Below, in pieces: positions 24,827-34,736 of a stretch of DNA of 64,000 nt. Location of the stretch: contig NZ_CP102486.1 in NCBI RefSeq assembly GCF_026261605.1, positions 3,782,001-3,846,000 of the forward strand. The letters are read 5' to 3'. The notes beneath the pieces are model-generated. The model was given only the letters and a program-made list of their open reading frames with translations. It was not told where the DNA came from and did no database searches. The stretch comes from Dechloromonas sp. A34 (GTDB lineage: Bacteria; Pseudomonadota; Gammaproteobacteria; Burkholderiales; Rhodocyclaceae). The position numbers and the translations under genes were made by a program. Position 1 is the stretch's first letter; the number at the start of each line of letters is the position of its first letter.

Positions 24827-25999
24827 CTACAAAGTTTGATCGAATTCTTCGCTACGGCGCGGCGGGTATGTTTCCCAGCCGCCGCAGGCCGGACAGCGCC
24901 AGTAAAACTGGCGGGCCTTGAAGCCGCAATTATCGCACCGATAGCGCGACAGGCGCTTGGTGTAGCCCTGGATGATAGTCTTGGCCAATTCGACATCCGG
25001 CCGAACCTCGGGCGCCACCAGCGGCAGGCGGGCGCTCATCAGTTTCTCTAGGCCGAGCAGCGTCGGGTTACGCTGGAGCTCGGCGCGCACCAGGCGATAG
25101 GCGGCCTCGGTCCCCTCGCCTTCGAGCACCAGCTGGTAGACGACGTCGAGCAGGTCGAGCGAGGGATAACGTTCCAGATAGCCGCTGAGCAGCGCAATGC
25201 CTTCATCGCGGCGCTCCAGTTTGCGATAGGTTTCGAGCAGGCGCTGGGCAACCAGGGCAAGGTAACCCGGGTCCTGCTGCTCGATACGCTGCCAGGCCTC
25301 GATGGCATTTTCCAGCCGAGCTTCCTGCAATAGGAGATCGCCTTGAAGCAGACTCGCCCGCACACATTTGCGATTCTGCTGCATGGCCAACTCAAGATAG
25401 CTGCGCGCCGAATCCGGCTTGGAACGCATGATTTCGCTGGCCGCCAGTTCGCAGTAGAACTCGGCCACTTCCTGTTGCGTTGCGACGTCCGGCAATTCGC
25501 GGGCAAGGTCGATGGCTTTCAGCCACTCCTTCTCGACCTGATAGATTTCCAGCAGGTTTCGCTTGGCATCCGGCTCGAAACTGGTGCCGATCAGCTTGTT
25601 GAAAATCTCCTCGGCACGGTCGAGCAGACCAGCCTTCAGATAATCCTGGCCCAGTTCTGCGAGGGCGTGCAGACGAACACCATCCTCGAGATCACCGCGA
25701 TCGATCAGGTTCTGGTGCATGCGAATGGCTCGTTCAGTTTCGCCACGCCGGCGAAACAGGTTACCAAGGGCAAAGTGCAATTCGACGGTCTGCGAATCGA
25801 CCTTGGCGACTTCCAGAAAGGAGTCGATCGCCTTGTCGGGCTGCTCGTTGAGCAGGAAATTTAACCCTTGAAAATAAGAGCGCGGCAGAGCGCTCGACTC
25901 ATGCACGACCTGGCGCATGTCCACACGTGCTGCCGCCCAACCCAGCCCGAAGAAAACCGGGATCAGCAGCAACTGCCAGTATTCAAAGAGATCGTTCAT
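24827..25999 (-). CDS. lapB: Lipopolysaccharide assembly protein B (YciM)
   Basis: LapB is an inner-membrane adaptor that brings LpxC to FtsH and thereby sets lipopolysaccharide synthesis. The 390-residue protein matches the family length. It has one N-terminal helix (about residues 8-22), a long series of TPR repeats in the cytoplasm, and a C-terminal rubredoxin-like metal site with two CxxC pairs (CDNCG and CPACGG). It overlaps lapA by 4 bases, and ugd follows after 9 bases. Confidence 0.95.
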   Translation of the reverse strand: MNDLFEYWQLLLIPVFFGLGWAAARVDMRQVVHESSALPRSYFQGLNFLLNEQPDKAIDSFLEVAKVDSQTVELHFALGNLFRRRGETERAIRMHQNLIDRGDLEDGVRLHALAELGQDYLKAGLLDRAEEIFNKLIGTSFEPDAKRNLLEIYQVEKEWLKAIDLARELPDVATQQEVAEFYCELAASEIMRSKPDSARSYLELAMQQNRKCVRASLLQGDLLLQEARLENAIEAWQRIEQQDPGYLALVAQRLLETYRKLERRDEGIALLSGYLERYPSLDLLDVVYQLVLEGEGTEAAYRLVRAELQRNPTLLGLEKLMSARLPLVAPEVRPDVELAKTIIQGYTKRLSRYRCDNCGFKARQFYWRCPACGGWETYPPRRSEEFDQTL

Positions 26000-26277
26000 A
26001 CCGCCGGTGGCAACTCCGGCACATCGACAGGCGGATTCTTGCCGGCAGCGCGCTTGAGACGGGAGATTTCGCGACGCTGACGATACAGGATACCCAGCAC
26101 TGATAGCACGCCCATGATGGCCCCGCCGGCAAAAAACGCGAGCAGAACGATCACCAGTGGTGCCTGCCAGAACTGGTCAGGCAGAAAATGGAGGCTGACC
26201 GGATCGGTATTCTGAATGGCAAATACGACCAGAAAGGAAAAGATGATGAGCCTGATGGCCCAGGTCAATGCTGTCAT
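25996..26277 (-). CDS. lapA: Lipopolysaccharide assembly protein A-like (LapA, DUF1049)
   Basis: The protein has about 93 residues, two membrane helices (residues about 4-22 and 40-62) and a basic, coiled tail, as in LapA. A TTG at 26286 would add three codons, but the ATG at 26277 is preferred because the TTG lies in the tail of the terminator. LapA works with LapB in control of LpxC turnover. The stop overlaps lapB by 4 bases. There is no visible ribosome binding site, and an intrinsic terminator ends 9 bases upstream, so how the gene is expressed is not obvious. Confidence 0.88.
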   Translation of the reverse strand: MTALTWAIRLIIFSFLVVFAIQNTDPVSLHFLPDQFWQAPLVIVLLAFFAGGAIMGVLSVLGILYRQRREISRLKRAAGKNPPVDVPELPPAV

Positions 26278-26285
26278 GACATTCA

Positions 26286-26317
26286 ATAAAAAAGGGCAGT
26301 GAAATGACTCACTGCCC
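26286..26317 (-). terminator. Rho-independent terminator after ihfB
   Basis: On the minus strand GGGCAGTGA and TCACTGCCC form a 9-base-pair stem with a 6-base loop, followed by a run of T. It begins 30 bases past the ihfB stop and ends 9 bases before the lapA ATG, so it separates rpsA-ihfB from the lapAB operon while leaving no room for a standard promoter between the two. Confidence 0.9.
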
Positions 26318-26346
26318 TGAATCTACCACAATGCGCCTGCACGGCG

Positions 26347-26631
26347 TCAGATCGACTGATCGACCCGTTCGCGCAATTCTTTGCCGGCCTTGAAATGGGG
26401 AACCCATTTGGCCGGAACACTGACCTTCTCCCCCGACTTGGGGTTGCGGCCGGTGCGCGGCGGCCGGTAGTTGAGCGCAAAGCTGCCGAATCCGCGGATC
26501 TCGATACGATCTCCTCGCACAAGTGCTTCGGACATCGCATCGAGAATCATCTTGACCGCAAAATCAGCATCCTTCGCCACCAACTGCGGAAAACGTTCCG
26601 CCAGTCGGGCGATGAGCTCGGATTTGGTCAT
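26347..26631 (-). CDS. ihfB: Integration host factor subunit beta
   Basis: IHF is a heterodimeric DNA-bending protein of the nucleoid. The 94-residue sequence shows the HU/IHF fold with the DNA-binding arm signature [21 protein letters not shown], including the proline that intercalates into DNA. The start [17 protein letters not shown] is typical of IhfB, as opposed to IhfA or HU. It lies 12 bases after rpsA, the usual genome neighbour, and is followed by a terminator. Confidence 0.97.
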   Translation of the reverse strand: MTKSELIARLAERFPQLVAKDADFAVKMILDAMSEALVRGDRIEIRGFGSFALNYRPPRTGRNPKSGEKVSVPAKWVPHFKAGKELRERVDQSI

Positions 26632-26643
26632 GCTATCGCCTTA

Positions 26644-28323
26644 TCAGCCTTGCTGGTTGAGCTTGGCCTTCAACAGGGCACCCAGGTTGGTCGTACCGGA
26701 AGCAGCAGCGGAAGACTCAGCAGATAACTTCTGCATGGCTTCGTGCTGTTCGGCATTGTCCTTGGCCTTGATCGACAGGTTGATACCACGGGTCTTGCGA
26801 TCGACGTTGATGATCATGGCTTCAACCGTATCGCCCACCTTCAGGTGCTGCGACAGATCGTCGATGCGATCACGCGAGAACTCGGAAGCACGCAGATAGC
26901 CTTCGTTTTCACCATCCAGCGTGAGCACGGCGCCGCGAGCATCGACCGACTTGACGGTGCAATTGACGATGCTGTTCTTCTCGTGGGTAGCGATGAAGTT
27001 GGTGTAGGGATCGCCTTCCATCTGCTTGATGCCGAGGGAGATACGTTCCTTCTCGACGTCAATGCCGAGAACCAGGGCTTCGACTTCGTCACCCTTCTTG
27101 AAGTTGCGGATGGCTTCTTCGCCGGTCGCGGACCAGGACAGGTCGGACAGGTGAACCAGGCCATCGATACCGCCAGGCAGGCCGATGAAGATGCCGAAGT
27201 CGGTGATCGACTTGATGGCACCACGGACCTTGTCGCCCTTCTTGTGGTTCATCGCGAAGTCGTCCCACGGATTCGGCTTGCACTGCTTCATACCGAGGGA
27301 GATGCGGCGACGCTCTTCGTCGATTTCCAGGATCATGACTTCGACTTCGTCACCCAGGGAAACGACTTTGGACGGATGGACGTTCTTGTTGGTCCAGTCC
27401 ATTTCGGAAACGTGCACCAGGCCTTCGATGCCTTGTTCGATTTCGACGAATGAGCCGTAGTCGGTCAGGTTGGTGACCTTGCCGAAGAGGCGGGTACCGG
27501 CCGGGTAACGACGAGCAATGCCGACCCAAGGATCGTCGCCCAGTTGCTTCATGCCCAGCGAGACGCGGTTCTTCTCGGCGTCGAACTTGAGAATCTTGGC
27601 GGTAACTTCGTCACCGACATTGAGCACTTCGCTCGGGTGACGGACACGGCGCCAAGCCAGGTCGGTGATGTGCAACAGGCCATCGATACCGCCGAGGTCG
27701 ACGAATGCGCCGTAATCGGTGATGTTCTTGACGATACCCTTGACGGTGGTGCCTTCCTTGAGGTTCTCGAGGAGCTTTTCGCGATCCTTGTCAGCGGAGG
27801 CTTCGAGCACGGCACGACGGGACATGACCACGTTGTTGCGCTTGCGATCGAGCTTGATAACCTTGAATTCGAGGGTCTTGCCTTCGTACGGGGTGGTGTC
27901 CTTGACCGGACGCATGTCGACCAGGGAGCCCGGGAGGAAGGCACGGACGCCGTTGGACATGACGGTGAGGCCGCCCTTGACCTTGCCGGTGATAGTACCG
28001 GTAACCAGGGAGTTATCGTTCAGGGCCTGTTCCAGGAAGTTCCAGGCGGCGATGCGCTTGGCGCGATCGCGCGACAGGCGCGTGGCGCCGTAGCCGTCTT
28101 CCAGCATCTCGATGGCAACTTGAACAAAATCACCGACCTTGACTTCAAGCTCGCCCTGATCGTTCAGGAATTCTTCGAGCGGAACATAGGATTCCGATTT
28201 CAGGCCGGCATTGACCACAACGAAATTGTGATCGATGAGCACCACTTCTGCAGTGATGACTTCGCCTTGACGCATTTCCTGGCGAGCCAGGGATTCTTCA
28301 AATAGTTGAGCAAAAGATTCCAT
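26644..28323 (-). CDS. rpsA: 30S ribosomal protein S1
   Basis: S1 binds mRNA leaders and helps start translation on structured messages. The 559-residue protein contains six S1 repeats, each with a recognisable GxV.. core and [10 protein letters not shown], [11 protein letters not shown] or [15 protein letters not shown] strands. The first two repeats, which bind the ribosome, are more diverged. Codon usage is strongly biased, as expected for high expression. The gene sits between aroA-cmk (89 bases upstream) and ihfB, the conserved order in proteobacteria. Confidence 0.98.
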   Translation of the reverse strand: MESFAQLFEESLARQEMRQGEVITAEVVLIDHNFVVVNAGLKSESYVPLEEFLNDQGELEVKVGDFVQVAIEMLEDGYGATRLSRDRAKRIAAWNFLEQALNDNSLVTGTITGKVKGGLTVMSNGVRAFLPGSLVDMRPVKDTTPYEGKTLEFKVIKLDRKRNNVVMSRRAVLEASADKDREKLLENLKEGTTVKGIVKNITDYGAFVDLGGIDGLLHITDLAWRRVRHPSEVLNVGDEVTAKILKFDAEKNRVSLGMKQLGDDPWVGIARRYPAGTRLFGKVTNLTDYGSFVEIEQGIEGLVHVSEMDWTNKNVHPSKVVSLGDEVEVMILEIDEERRRISLGMKQCKPNPWDDFAMNHKKGDKVRGAIKSITDFGIFIGLPGGIDGLVHLSDLSWSATGEEAIRNFKKGDEVEALVLGIDVEKERISLGIKQMEGDPYTNFIATHEKNSIVNCTVKSVDARGAVLTLDGENEGYLRASEFSRDRIDDLSQHLKVGDTVEAMIINVDRKTRGINLSIKAKDNAEQHEAMQKLSAESSAAASGTTNLGALLKAKLNQQG

Positions 28324-28381
28324 TGACGGAGAGAACTTTCATGCCGCGAACCGTGAAATTCACAGCGGGTTAGAGTTTGAA

Positions 28382-28412
28382 ACAAATTACCGGCCACCTG
28401 GCCGGCAACACC
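28382..28412 (-). terminator. Hairpin between aroA-cmk and rpsA (weak terminator or leader element)
   Basis: On the minus strand CCGGCC and GGCCGG form a short stem around a 4-base loop, followed by the T-rich TAATTTGTTT. It lies just after the aroA-cmk stop and about 60 bases before rpsA. The tail is not a clean run of T, so it may be a weak terminator, or part of the S1 leader used in autoregulation. Confidence 0.35.
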
Positions 28413-30344
28413 TTACTGCAATGCTTCCCTGCTCCACATCAACACCTGATTCACCGCTTCTTCGATCGTCAGTGACGTGGTGTCCAGCAGCCTGGCATCG
28501 GCTTCTTGCCTGAGCGGAGCGACGCTACGCTGGGAATCCCGAGCGTCACGCTGCTGCAAATCAAGCAGAAGGTCGGGGAGATTAGCAGAGAAACCTTTCT
28601 CGATCAACTGCTTATAGCGCCGCTCGGCCCTCGCCTCGGCACTCGCCGTCAGGAAGACCTTGAGCCGGGCCTGCGGAAAAACCACCGAACCCATGTCACG
28701 CCCATCACCGACCAGTCCGGGTGCGGTATTGAAGGCACGCTGACGGAACAACAAGGCATCACGAACGGCAGGCAGGGCGGCCACTTTCGAGGCCCCGGCC
28801 GAAATTTCCTCGGTGCGGATAGCATCGCCTACCGGTTGACCATCCAGGTTGATATCCGTTTCCGAAAACACGACGTCGAGCTTCTCGGCGATGGCGGCAA
28901 CTTGGGCTTCATCGTTCCAATCAACGCCTGCCCGCTGTGCCGCCAGCGCCGTCAGACGGTACAGGGCGCCGGAGTCGAGGTAGGCGAAGCCCAGCACTGC
29001 CGCGACTCGCGCCGCGACAGTCCCCTTGCCGGAGGCGGAAGGGCCATCAATGGCGATCACCGGCGCCGCCTTGGTGACACTGGCAAAACGCTCGAAATAA
29101 TCGGGGAACGTCTTGGCGACGCACTTCGGGTCGTTGACCCGGAGCGGCGTGCCGAAAGCCGCCAGGGAGAAGCACATCGCCATCCGATGATCGTCGTAGG
29201 TATCGATCGCCGCTGGGTTCAGGCTGGCTGGCGTGACGCGGATGAAGTCCGCCCCTTCCTCGACACCTGCGCCCAGCTTGCGCAGTTCGGTGGCCATCGC
29301 CGCGATACGGTCGGTTTCCTTGACCCGCCAGCTAGCAATGTTGCGTAGCGTGGTCGTACCTTTGGCGAATAGCGCCGCCGTGGCCAGCGTCATCGCCGCA
29401 TCGGGTATGTGATTGCAATCCAGGTCGACTGCGACCAGTCCGGTTTTCGGTGCGCGTGCCGCCATCCAGTTAGGCCCCATCTCGATCTCGGCACCCATCT
29501 GTGCCAGCGCATCGGCGAATTTGACATCGCCCTGAATCGAGTCGCGACCAACCCCTTCGACGCGCACCGGCCCGCCGCCGATTGCCCCCAGCGCAAGGAA
29601 GTACGAGGCGGAAGAAGCATCGCCTTCAACATATACCGTCCCCGGTGAGACATAACGGCTGCCAGCCGCCACGGTAAAGCGCTGCCAGCCGTCGCGCTGA
29701 ACGACCACACCGAAGCGCGCCATGGTCGCCAGCGTGATCTCGATATAGGGCTTGGAAATCAGCTCGCCGACAACTTCGACGGTAGCTGTTTGACCGGTCA
29801 GCGGTAACGCCATCAGCAAGCCGGTCAGAAACTGGCTGGAGACATCGCCGCGCACCTGGACCACGCCGCCGTGCCGGATCATTGCCGGCTTCAGATGCAG
29901 GGGCGGGAAGCCGTCATTGCCGAGATAGGAGACATCCGCCCCCAACTGGCGCAAGCCATCGACCAGATCACCGATCGGCCGTTCGTGCATGCGGGTTACG
30001 CCCTTTAGGACGTAGTCTCCGCCGGCCAGTGCCAGGGCTGCAGTCAGCGGCCGGAAAGCCGTGCCAGCGTTTCCGAGGAAGAGTTCGCCCTGTTTGACTG
30101 GAAAAGCACCGCCGCATCCGCTGATCCGCCAGTTTTCACCACCGAGATGAACAACGCCGACCCCGAGAGTTTTGAGCGCGTCCAACATGCGCTCGATATC
30201 GTCGGATGTCAGCAGGTCGCGAACCTCTGTGTCACCCTCAGCCAGTGCAGCCAGCAAGAGAACACGGTTCGAGATGCTTTTCGAGCCCGGGAGGCGGACA
30301 GTGCCAATGGCAGATAATAGGTGGGGGAGGTCTAGAAATTCCAT
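28413..30344 (-). CDS. aroA-cmk: Fused EPSP synthase and cytidylate kinase
   Basis: One 643-residue frame encodes two enzymes. Residues 1 to about 422 are 3-phosphoshikimate 1-carboxyvinyltransferase, with PGSKSISNR (Lys22), [10 protein letters not shown] (91-100), Asp315 in HIPDAA and Lys342-Glu343-Thr344 in the active site. Residues from about 428 are CMP kinase, with the P-loop GPSASGKGT (434-442) and RRYKQL further on. The joint is very short (ASVTKAAP). The two reactions are metabolically unrelated; the fusion follows the common aroA-cmk gene order and is known from other betaproteobacteria. tyrA, which normally precedes aroA, lies 20 kb away here. Confidence 0.96.
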   Translation of the reverse strand: MEFLDLPHLLSAIGTVRLPGSKSISNRVLLLAALAEGDTEVRDLLTSDDIERMLDALKTLGVGVVHLGGENWRISGCGGAFPVKQGELFLGNAGTAFRPLTAALALAGGDYVLKGVTRMHERPIGDLVDGLRQLGADVSYLGNDGFPPLHLKPAMIRHGGVVQVRGDVSSQFLTGLLMALPLTGQTATVEVVGELISKPYIEITLATMARFGVVVQRDGWQRFTVAAGSRYVSPGTVYVEGDASSASYFLALGAIGGGPVRVEGVGRDSIQGDVKFADALAQMGAEIEMGPNWMAARAPKTGLVAVDLDCNHIPDAAMTLATAALFAKGTTTLRNIASWRVKETDRIAAMATELRKLGAGVEEGADFIRVTPASLNPAAIDTYDDHRMAMCFSLAAFGTPLRVNDPKCVAKTFPDYFERFASVTKAAPVIAIDGPSASGKGTVAARVAAVLGFAYLDSGALYRLTALAAQRAGVDWNDEAQVAAIAEKLDVVFSETDINLDGQPVGDAIRTEEISAGASKVAALPAVRDALLFRQRAFNTAPGLVGDGRDMGSVVFPQARLKVFLTASAEARAERRYKQLIEKGFSANLPDLLLDLQQRDARDSQRSVAPLRQEADARLLDTTSLTIEEAVNQVLMWSREALQ

Positions 30345-30418
30345 GATCAGCAGAGGGGACAGGAAAAACCACCTAGTTTACTCGTGCTGACCGAAAGCCC
30401 GAAACTCTTGCTCCGGTT

Positions 30419-32257
30419 TTAAGCGACAGGATGAGATACAGACACGTACTCTGGAACAAACTGCCGCAACCCTTGCTTAACCTCGCCGCTCGGACGAACG
30501 CCGGGCTGCAGCCAGTCAAGCAGCATGGCATACTCGTCACCGGCCAACACGTCGGAAAGTCGTGCGATACGCAGCTTGGGGTGCGGCGTGGGCAGCGTTG
30601 CCTCGTCATCGGCCAACAACTCCTCATAAAGCTTTTCGCCTGGCCGCAAGCCGGTGAACTCAATCCGGATTTCCTCGTCGGAGAAACCGGACAGCCGGAT
30701 CATGTCACGCGCCAGATCAACGATCTTCACCGGCTCGCCCATGTCAAGTACGAAAATCTCGCCGCCCTTACCCATGCAACCGGCCTGTAACACCAATTGT
30801 GCGGCTTCGGGAATAGTCATGAAATAGCGCACGATATCCGGATGTGTGACCGTGACCGGTCCGCCCCTAGCAATCTGCTCGCGAAACTTGGGGATAACGC
30901 TGCCGTTGCTGCCCAGCACATTACCAAAACGGACGGTGACGAACTTTGTCCCTCCATCGGCATGAACAGCGCGACAGAGGCGCTCAGCGAGGCGTTTGGT
31001 CGCCCCCATCACATTAGTGGGATTGACGGCCTTGTCGGTGGATATCAGGACAAACTTCTCGACCCCGACCTTCTGCGCCGCCCGGGCTATGGTCAGAGTG
31101 CCCAGCACATTGGTCCGCACCGCCTGCCAGGCATTGACATCCTCCATTAGCGGTACATGTTTGTAGGCCGCAGCATGGAAAATCACGACTGGTATTTCCT
31201 GCTTCAGGATCTCAGCCACCCGCTCGCCATCGCGAACATCCGCCGCCCAGCACTGAAGGGCCAGGCCGGGAAACTTTCCGCGCAACTCCTCGTCGATGGT
31301 ATACAGCGCGAATTCCGAGGAATCGAGCAGCACCAGGCGCGCCGGTTCAAAGCGGGCAATCTGCCGGCACAGCTCCGAGCCGATCGAACCACCGGCCCCG
31401 CTGACCAGTACGACACGGCCGCGCAAGAGGCCGTGCAAGCCTTCGTCATCGAGCTTGACAGCTTCCCGGCCAAGCAAGTCCTCCAACTCCACTTTGCGGA
31501 TATTGGAGACGGCCAGACGGCCGGACAGCAGGTCGTCGTAGGAAGGCACAGTCATGACCGTCAGTCCCGCCGCAGCCGCCAATTCTGCGGCCCGCCGGCG
31601 CTCGCCCGGACGTGCGCCAGGCATGGCGATGATGGCGTGTTGGGCGCCCAGGCTGCTCGCCACCCGGGCAATCGAATCGATCGGATAAATGATCGGCAAC
31701 CCGCGCAGGCGACGCCCCTTTTTGTCGGGACTGTCGTCCATGATGGCGACGGGATACCACTGGCCGCTACGGTGGATTTCCCGCAGCAGGGAATCGGCTG
31801 CCTCGCCGGCCCCCAGGATGATCACCGGACTGCCCCGCAACTTGGTTGGGCCGTACAGACGATGCTCCTTCCAGCTCCGGTAGGCGAAACGGCTGCCCCC
31901 CATGATGACGGCCAGCAAAAGCGGATGCAGCAGCAACACTGAACGGGGAACCATCGCCACGCCGAAGAGCACGACGGTCGCTGCCAGCAACAGACCGCCG
32001 ATGCTCACCGCGGCTGCCAGATGCTGCAAGTCCGAAAGGCTGGCGTAGCGCCAGATGCCTCGATACAGGCCGAACAGGAAGAACAACCCACCGAACAGCG
32101 GAATAACCCATATCAGCGAGGCAAGCGCAGGCTGGGCGTAATCGGCGGGCAACTCGAAGTTGAAACGAAGTTGGAACGCCAGCCACCAGGCAAGGGCGAT
32201 TGCACACAGATCGTGCAAGAAAGCCGCAGCGGTTCGATGGTTGAGGACAGATTTCAT
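30419..32257 (-). CDS. Membrane NDP-sugar 4,6-dehydratase (PglF/WbpM/FlaA1 family)
   Basis: The 612-residue protein has about four N-terminal membrane helices (residues 12-32, 46-64, 80-100 and 104-120). A redox-sensing-like Rossmann domain (VIILGAGEAADSLLR, 145-159) follows. The C-terminal SDR dehydratase has the NAD motif SGAGGSIGSELCRQI (286-300) and the active-site stretch STDKAVNPTNVMGATKR (406-422). The tyrosine of the usual Y-x3-K is replaced by Met (MGATK), as in PglF/WbpM enzymes that make UDP-4-keto-6-deoxy-GlcNAc. It is the last gene of the glycan locus, next to PglE-, PglD- and PglC-like genes, which favours the first step of bacillosamine synthesis. The exact substrate is inferred. 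Confidence 0.88.
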   Translation of the reverse strand: MKSVLNHRTAAAFLHDLCAIALAWWLAFQLRFNFELPADYAQPALASLIWVIPLFGGLFFLFGLYRGIWRYASLSDLQHLAAAVSIGGLLLAATVVLFGVAMVPRSVLLLHPLLLAVIMGGSRFAYRSWKEHRLYGPTKLRGSPVIILGAGEAADSLLREIHRSGQWYPVAIMDDSPDKKGRRLRGLPIIYPIDSIARVASSLGAQHAIIAMPGARPGERRRAAELAAAAGLTVMTVPSYDDLLSGRLAVSNIRKVELEDLLGREAVKLDDEGLHGLLRGRVVLVSGAGGSIGSELCRQIARFEPARLVLLDSSEFALYTIDEELRGKFPGLALQCWAADVRDGERVAEILKQEIPVVIFHAAAYKHVPLMEDVNAWQAVRTNVLGTLTIARAAQKVGVEKFVLISTDKAVNPTNVMGATKRLAERLCRAVHADGGTKFVTVRFGNVLGSNGSVIPKFREQIARGGPVTVTHPDIVRYFMTIPEAAQLVLQAGCMGKGGEIFVLDMGEPVKIVDLARDMIRLSGFSDEEIRIEFTGLRPGEKLYEELLADDEATLPTPHPKLRIARLSDVLAGDEYAMLLDWLQPGVRPSGEVKQGLRQFVPEYVSVSHPVA

Positions 32258-32299
32258 AGGTATCGGTTATGTCGGTCGGCTGGCGGTTCGCGAAGGCCG

Positions 32300-33475
32300 T
32301 CAGTGTACTGCGCGCGCCATCACGGCTTGCAGTACCGAACAGGTTTTTTCGATCTCATCTGCCGACAGGGTCGGATGGACGAGGAACATCAGACTGGTTT
32401 CACCCAGTTCGCGCGCCACCACGAGCCGCTCACGCGGTCGCCAGCCGGTATCTTCGAAAGCTCTTTCAAGATAGATTTCGGAACAGGATCCGGCATAACA
32501 CGGCACCCCTGCCACCATGACTTCCTGAATGATCCGGTCACGGCTCCAACCCGGCGACAAGCGCTGCGGTTCGACGAAGACATAGCACTTATAGGCTGCG
32601 TGCACGATGCCATCCGCCGGCTGGGGCGCCCGCAAGCCGGCGAGCCGTTCGACCAGCTGCCAGATGCGTTGCGCATTGGCGAGGCGTGCCGCATGCCATT
32701 CCGCCATCCGGCGCAACTGGATGCGCCCAATGGCGGCCTGCATTTCGATCATCCGCCAATTGGTACCGAAACTCTCGTGCAGCCAGCGAAAACCGGGAGG
32801 GTGCTCGCGTTGGTAGACCGCCTCCCAGCTCTTACCGTGATCCTTGAACGACCACATCGCCGACCAGAGTTCCCTGTCGTTGGTTGTCACCATGCCGCCC
32901 TCGCCGCCCGTCGTCATGATCTTGTCCTGGCAGAACGACCAGGCACCGACGTGGCCAATGCTGCCAACCGGACGTCCTTTGTAGGACGCACCATGCGCCT
33001 GCGCACAATCTTCGATCACTTTCAGGCCGAACTCATCGGCCAGCGCCATGATCGGATCCATATCACAAGGCCAGCCGGCCAGATGGACGCAGATGATGGC
33101 GCGCGTGCGCGGCGTAATCACCTGGCGTATCGTTTCCGCAGTGATGTTCTGCGAGTCACGGTCGATATCGGCAAAAACCGGAACCGCGCCAGCGTTGACG
33201 ACGCAAGAAGCGGAAGCAAGGAATGTTCTAGGCGTCACCACTACCTCATCGCCGGCACCGATCCCGAGCGCCTGCAGGGCGACATCCAGGGCAACGGTAC
33301 CGTTAGCCAGCGCCACCGCGTGCTGGCAGCCAGCCCAGGTCGCAAACTCTTCCTCGAATAAACGACACTGATCGCCGGTCCAATAATTGACCCGATTGGA
33401 CAAGATCACGGCGCGCACGGCCTCGGCCTCCTCCTCGGAATAAGAGGGCCACGGAGAAAAAGGGGTATTCAGCAT
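32300..33475 (-). CDS. DegT/DnrJ/EryC1-family sugar aminotransferase (PglE-like)
   Basis: This 391-residue PLP enzyme would transfer an amino group to a 4-keto sugar nucleotide. The PLP lysine is Lys185 in WSFCQDKIMTTGGEGG; the cofactor aspartate is in IEDCAQAHGASY and conserved ANGTVALDVAL lies near residue 57. Position between the 4,6-dehydratase and an acetyltransferase matches the PglF-PglE-PglD order, so UDP-4-amino-trideoxy-GlcNAc formation is the best guess. It lies 11 bases after the acetyltransferase gene. Confidence 0.87.
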   Translation of the reverse strand: MLNTPFSPWPSYSEEEAEAVRAVILSNRVNYWTGDQCRLFEEEFATWAGCQHAVALANGTVALDVALQALGIGAGDEVVVTPRTFLASASCVVNAGAVPVFADIDRDSQNITAETIRQVITPRTRAIICVHLAGWPCDMDPIMALADEFGLKVIEDCAQAHGASYKGRPVGSIGHVGAWSFCQDKIMTTGGEGGMVTTNDRELWSAMWSFKDHGKSWEAVYQREHPPGFRWLHESFGTNWRMIEMQAAIGRIQLRRMAEWHAARLANAQRIWQLVERLAGLRAPQPADGIVHAAYKCYVFVEPQRLSPGWSRDRIIQEVMVAGVPCYAGSCSEIYLERAFEDTGWRPRERLVVARELGETSLMFLVHPTLSADEIEKTCSVLQAVMARAVH

Positions 33476-33486
33476 CGATAGTCTCT

Positions 33487-34143
33487 TTACTTCTTCATTG
33501 GGCGGGCCGGATTGCCAACGACAACCGCTCCGGGTGGCACCTCACGGGTGACGACCGCCCCCATGCCCACCACGGCGCCAGCGCCTATCTTCAACGGCAG
33601 CCCAGGGGTTCCCTGGCGAATCACGGCACCGGCGCCGATGTAGGCATGATCGTCGATCCAGACATTACCGTTACATTTGACGCCCGGTGCGAACGTCACG
33701 TAATCGCCAATCACGCAATCGTGCTCGACATAGCTGTACAGATTGGCGTGAAAATGCCGGCCGATCCGGATATTGGAGGTCAGCGTCACGAACGGACACA
33801 GGATTACGCCATCGCCGATACTGACATCGTCCATCACCACCGCATTGGCCGCACAAACTGACCAGGGCAGCACGCCATCGGCTTCGCAGCGGGCAACAAT
33901 GTTCTGGCGAACCAAGCTGCCGGCGATCGCCACGCAGACGAAACGTTCGCTCGCCGGCAAGGCGAGAAAAGCCGCATAACTCAGCAAACGATGGCCATTC
34001 ACCCGCTCCGGCCCCGCTGCATCATCAATGAATACCAGCCGGTCCGTAGCGACGGTTTCCTCCCCCAGTTGCTCCCGCGCCAAGGGCATCACCCCGCGGC
34101 CGCAACCGCTCGCCCCAAAGATGCCATATAGCGGCCGGCTCAT
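33487..34143 (-). CDS. NeuD/PglD-like sugar O/N-acetyltransferase
   Basis: An ATG at 34143 overlaps the stop of the sugar transferase gene (ATGA) and gives 218 residues; the frame is open upstream but not family-like. The N-terminal domain begins YGIFGASGCGRGVMP, the Rossmann-like start of PglD/NeuD. It is followed by left-handed beta-helix hexapeptide repeats (VMDDVSIGDGVILCPF, CVIGDYVTFAPG) and the terminal GNPARPMKK. PglD acetylates the C4 amine of the UDP-sugar with acetyl-CoA. The expected catalytic histidine is probably His in YVEHDCVIGD. Confidence 0.85.
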   Translation of the reverse strand: MSRPLYGIFGASGCGRGVMPLAREQLGEETVATDRLVFIDDAAGPERVNGHRLLSYAAFLALPASERFVCVAIAGSLVRQNIVARCEADGVLPWSVCAANAVVMDDVSIGDGVILCPFVTLTSNIRIGRHFHANLYSYVEHDCVIGDYVTFAPGVKCNGNVWIDDHAYIGAGAVIRQGTPGLPLKIGAGAVVGMGAVVTREVPPGAVVVGNPARPMKK

Positions 34144-34736
34144 TGTTCCTTGCTCCCGGTGAATTTGGACATCGTCGCTTCGCCAGCCGCACTGATTCCC
34201 TCGCTGACCAGAACCTTCCTGGCAGTCAGCCACAGGATTTTCATGTCAAGCCAGAACGACCGATGATCCACATACCAGACATCCAGCCGAAAACGCTCTT
34301 CCCAACTCAGGGCATTGCGTCCATTAACCTGCGCCCAGCCGGTGATTCCAGGCAGTACCGCATGCCGGCGCATCTGCTCCGCAGAATACAGCGGCAGATA
34401 CTCCATCAGCAGCGGACGCGGACCGACAATGCCCATGTCGCCCTTCAACACGTTGATCAGTTGGGGCAATTCGTCAATGCTGGTGCGCCGCAACAACGTT
34501 CCCCAACGCGTCAGCCGTTTAGCATCGGGCAATGCACGCCCCGCGGCATCATATCCCTCACGCATAGTTCGGAACTTGTAGAGCATGAAAGGCCTGCCTA
34601 GATAACCGGGCCGCTGTTGCCGGAAAAAGACCGGGCGTCCCATATCGAGCCAGACCACAAGCGCTCCCACGAGAAAAAATGGCGAAGCAAATACCAGAAC
34701 GGCCAGCGCAAACAAGATATCAAACAGCCGCTTCAT
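34140..34736 (-). CDS. Undecaprenyl-phosphate sugar phosphotransferase (PglC-like priming enzyme)
   Basis: This 198-residue monotopic polyprenol phosphoglycosyl transferase starts with a hydrophobic re-entrant helix (MKRLFDILFALAVLVF). It carries the signatures FMLYKFRTMR, SIDELPQLINVLKGDMG and VGPRPLLMEYLPLY. Such enzymes transfer a sugar phosphate from UDP-sugar to undecaprenyl phosphate and so begin lipid-linked glycan assembly. The small size equals the catalytic core, as in PglC, rather than the longer WbaP type. It overlaps its neighbours by 4 bases on both sides, forming a GT4-PglC-PglD block. Confidence 0.92.
   Translation of the reverse strand: MKRLFDILFALAVLVFASPFFLVGALVVWLDMGRPVFFRQQRPGYLGRPFMLYKFRTMREGYDAAGRALPDAKRLTRWGTLLRRTSIDELPQLINVLKGDMGIVGPRPLLMEYLPLYSAEQMRRHAVLPGITGWAQVNGRNALSWEERFRLDVWYVDHRSFWLDMKILWLTARKVLVSEGISAAGEATMSKFTGSKEQ

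Noticed and set aside
28324..28412. A separate small gene between aroA-cmk and rpsA
   Set aside because: Only short frames without start signals exist; the space is better read as the rpsA leader with a hairpin.
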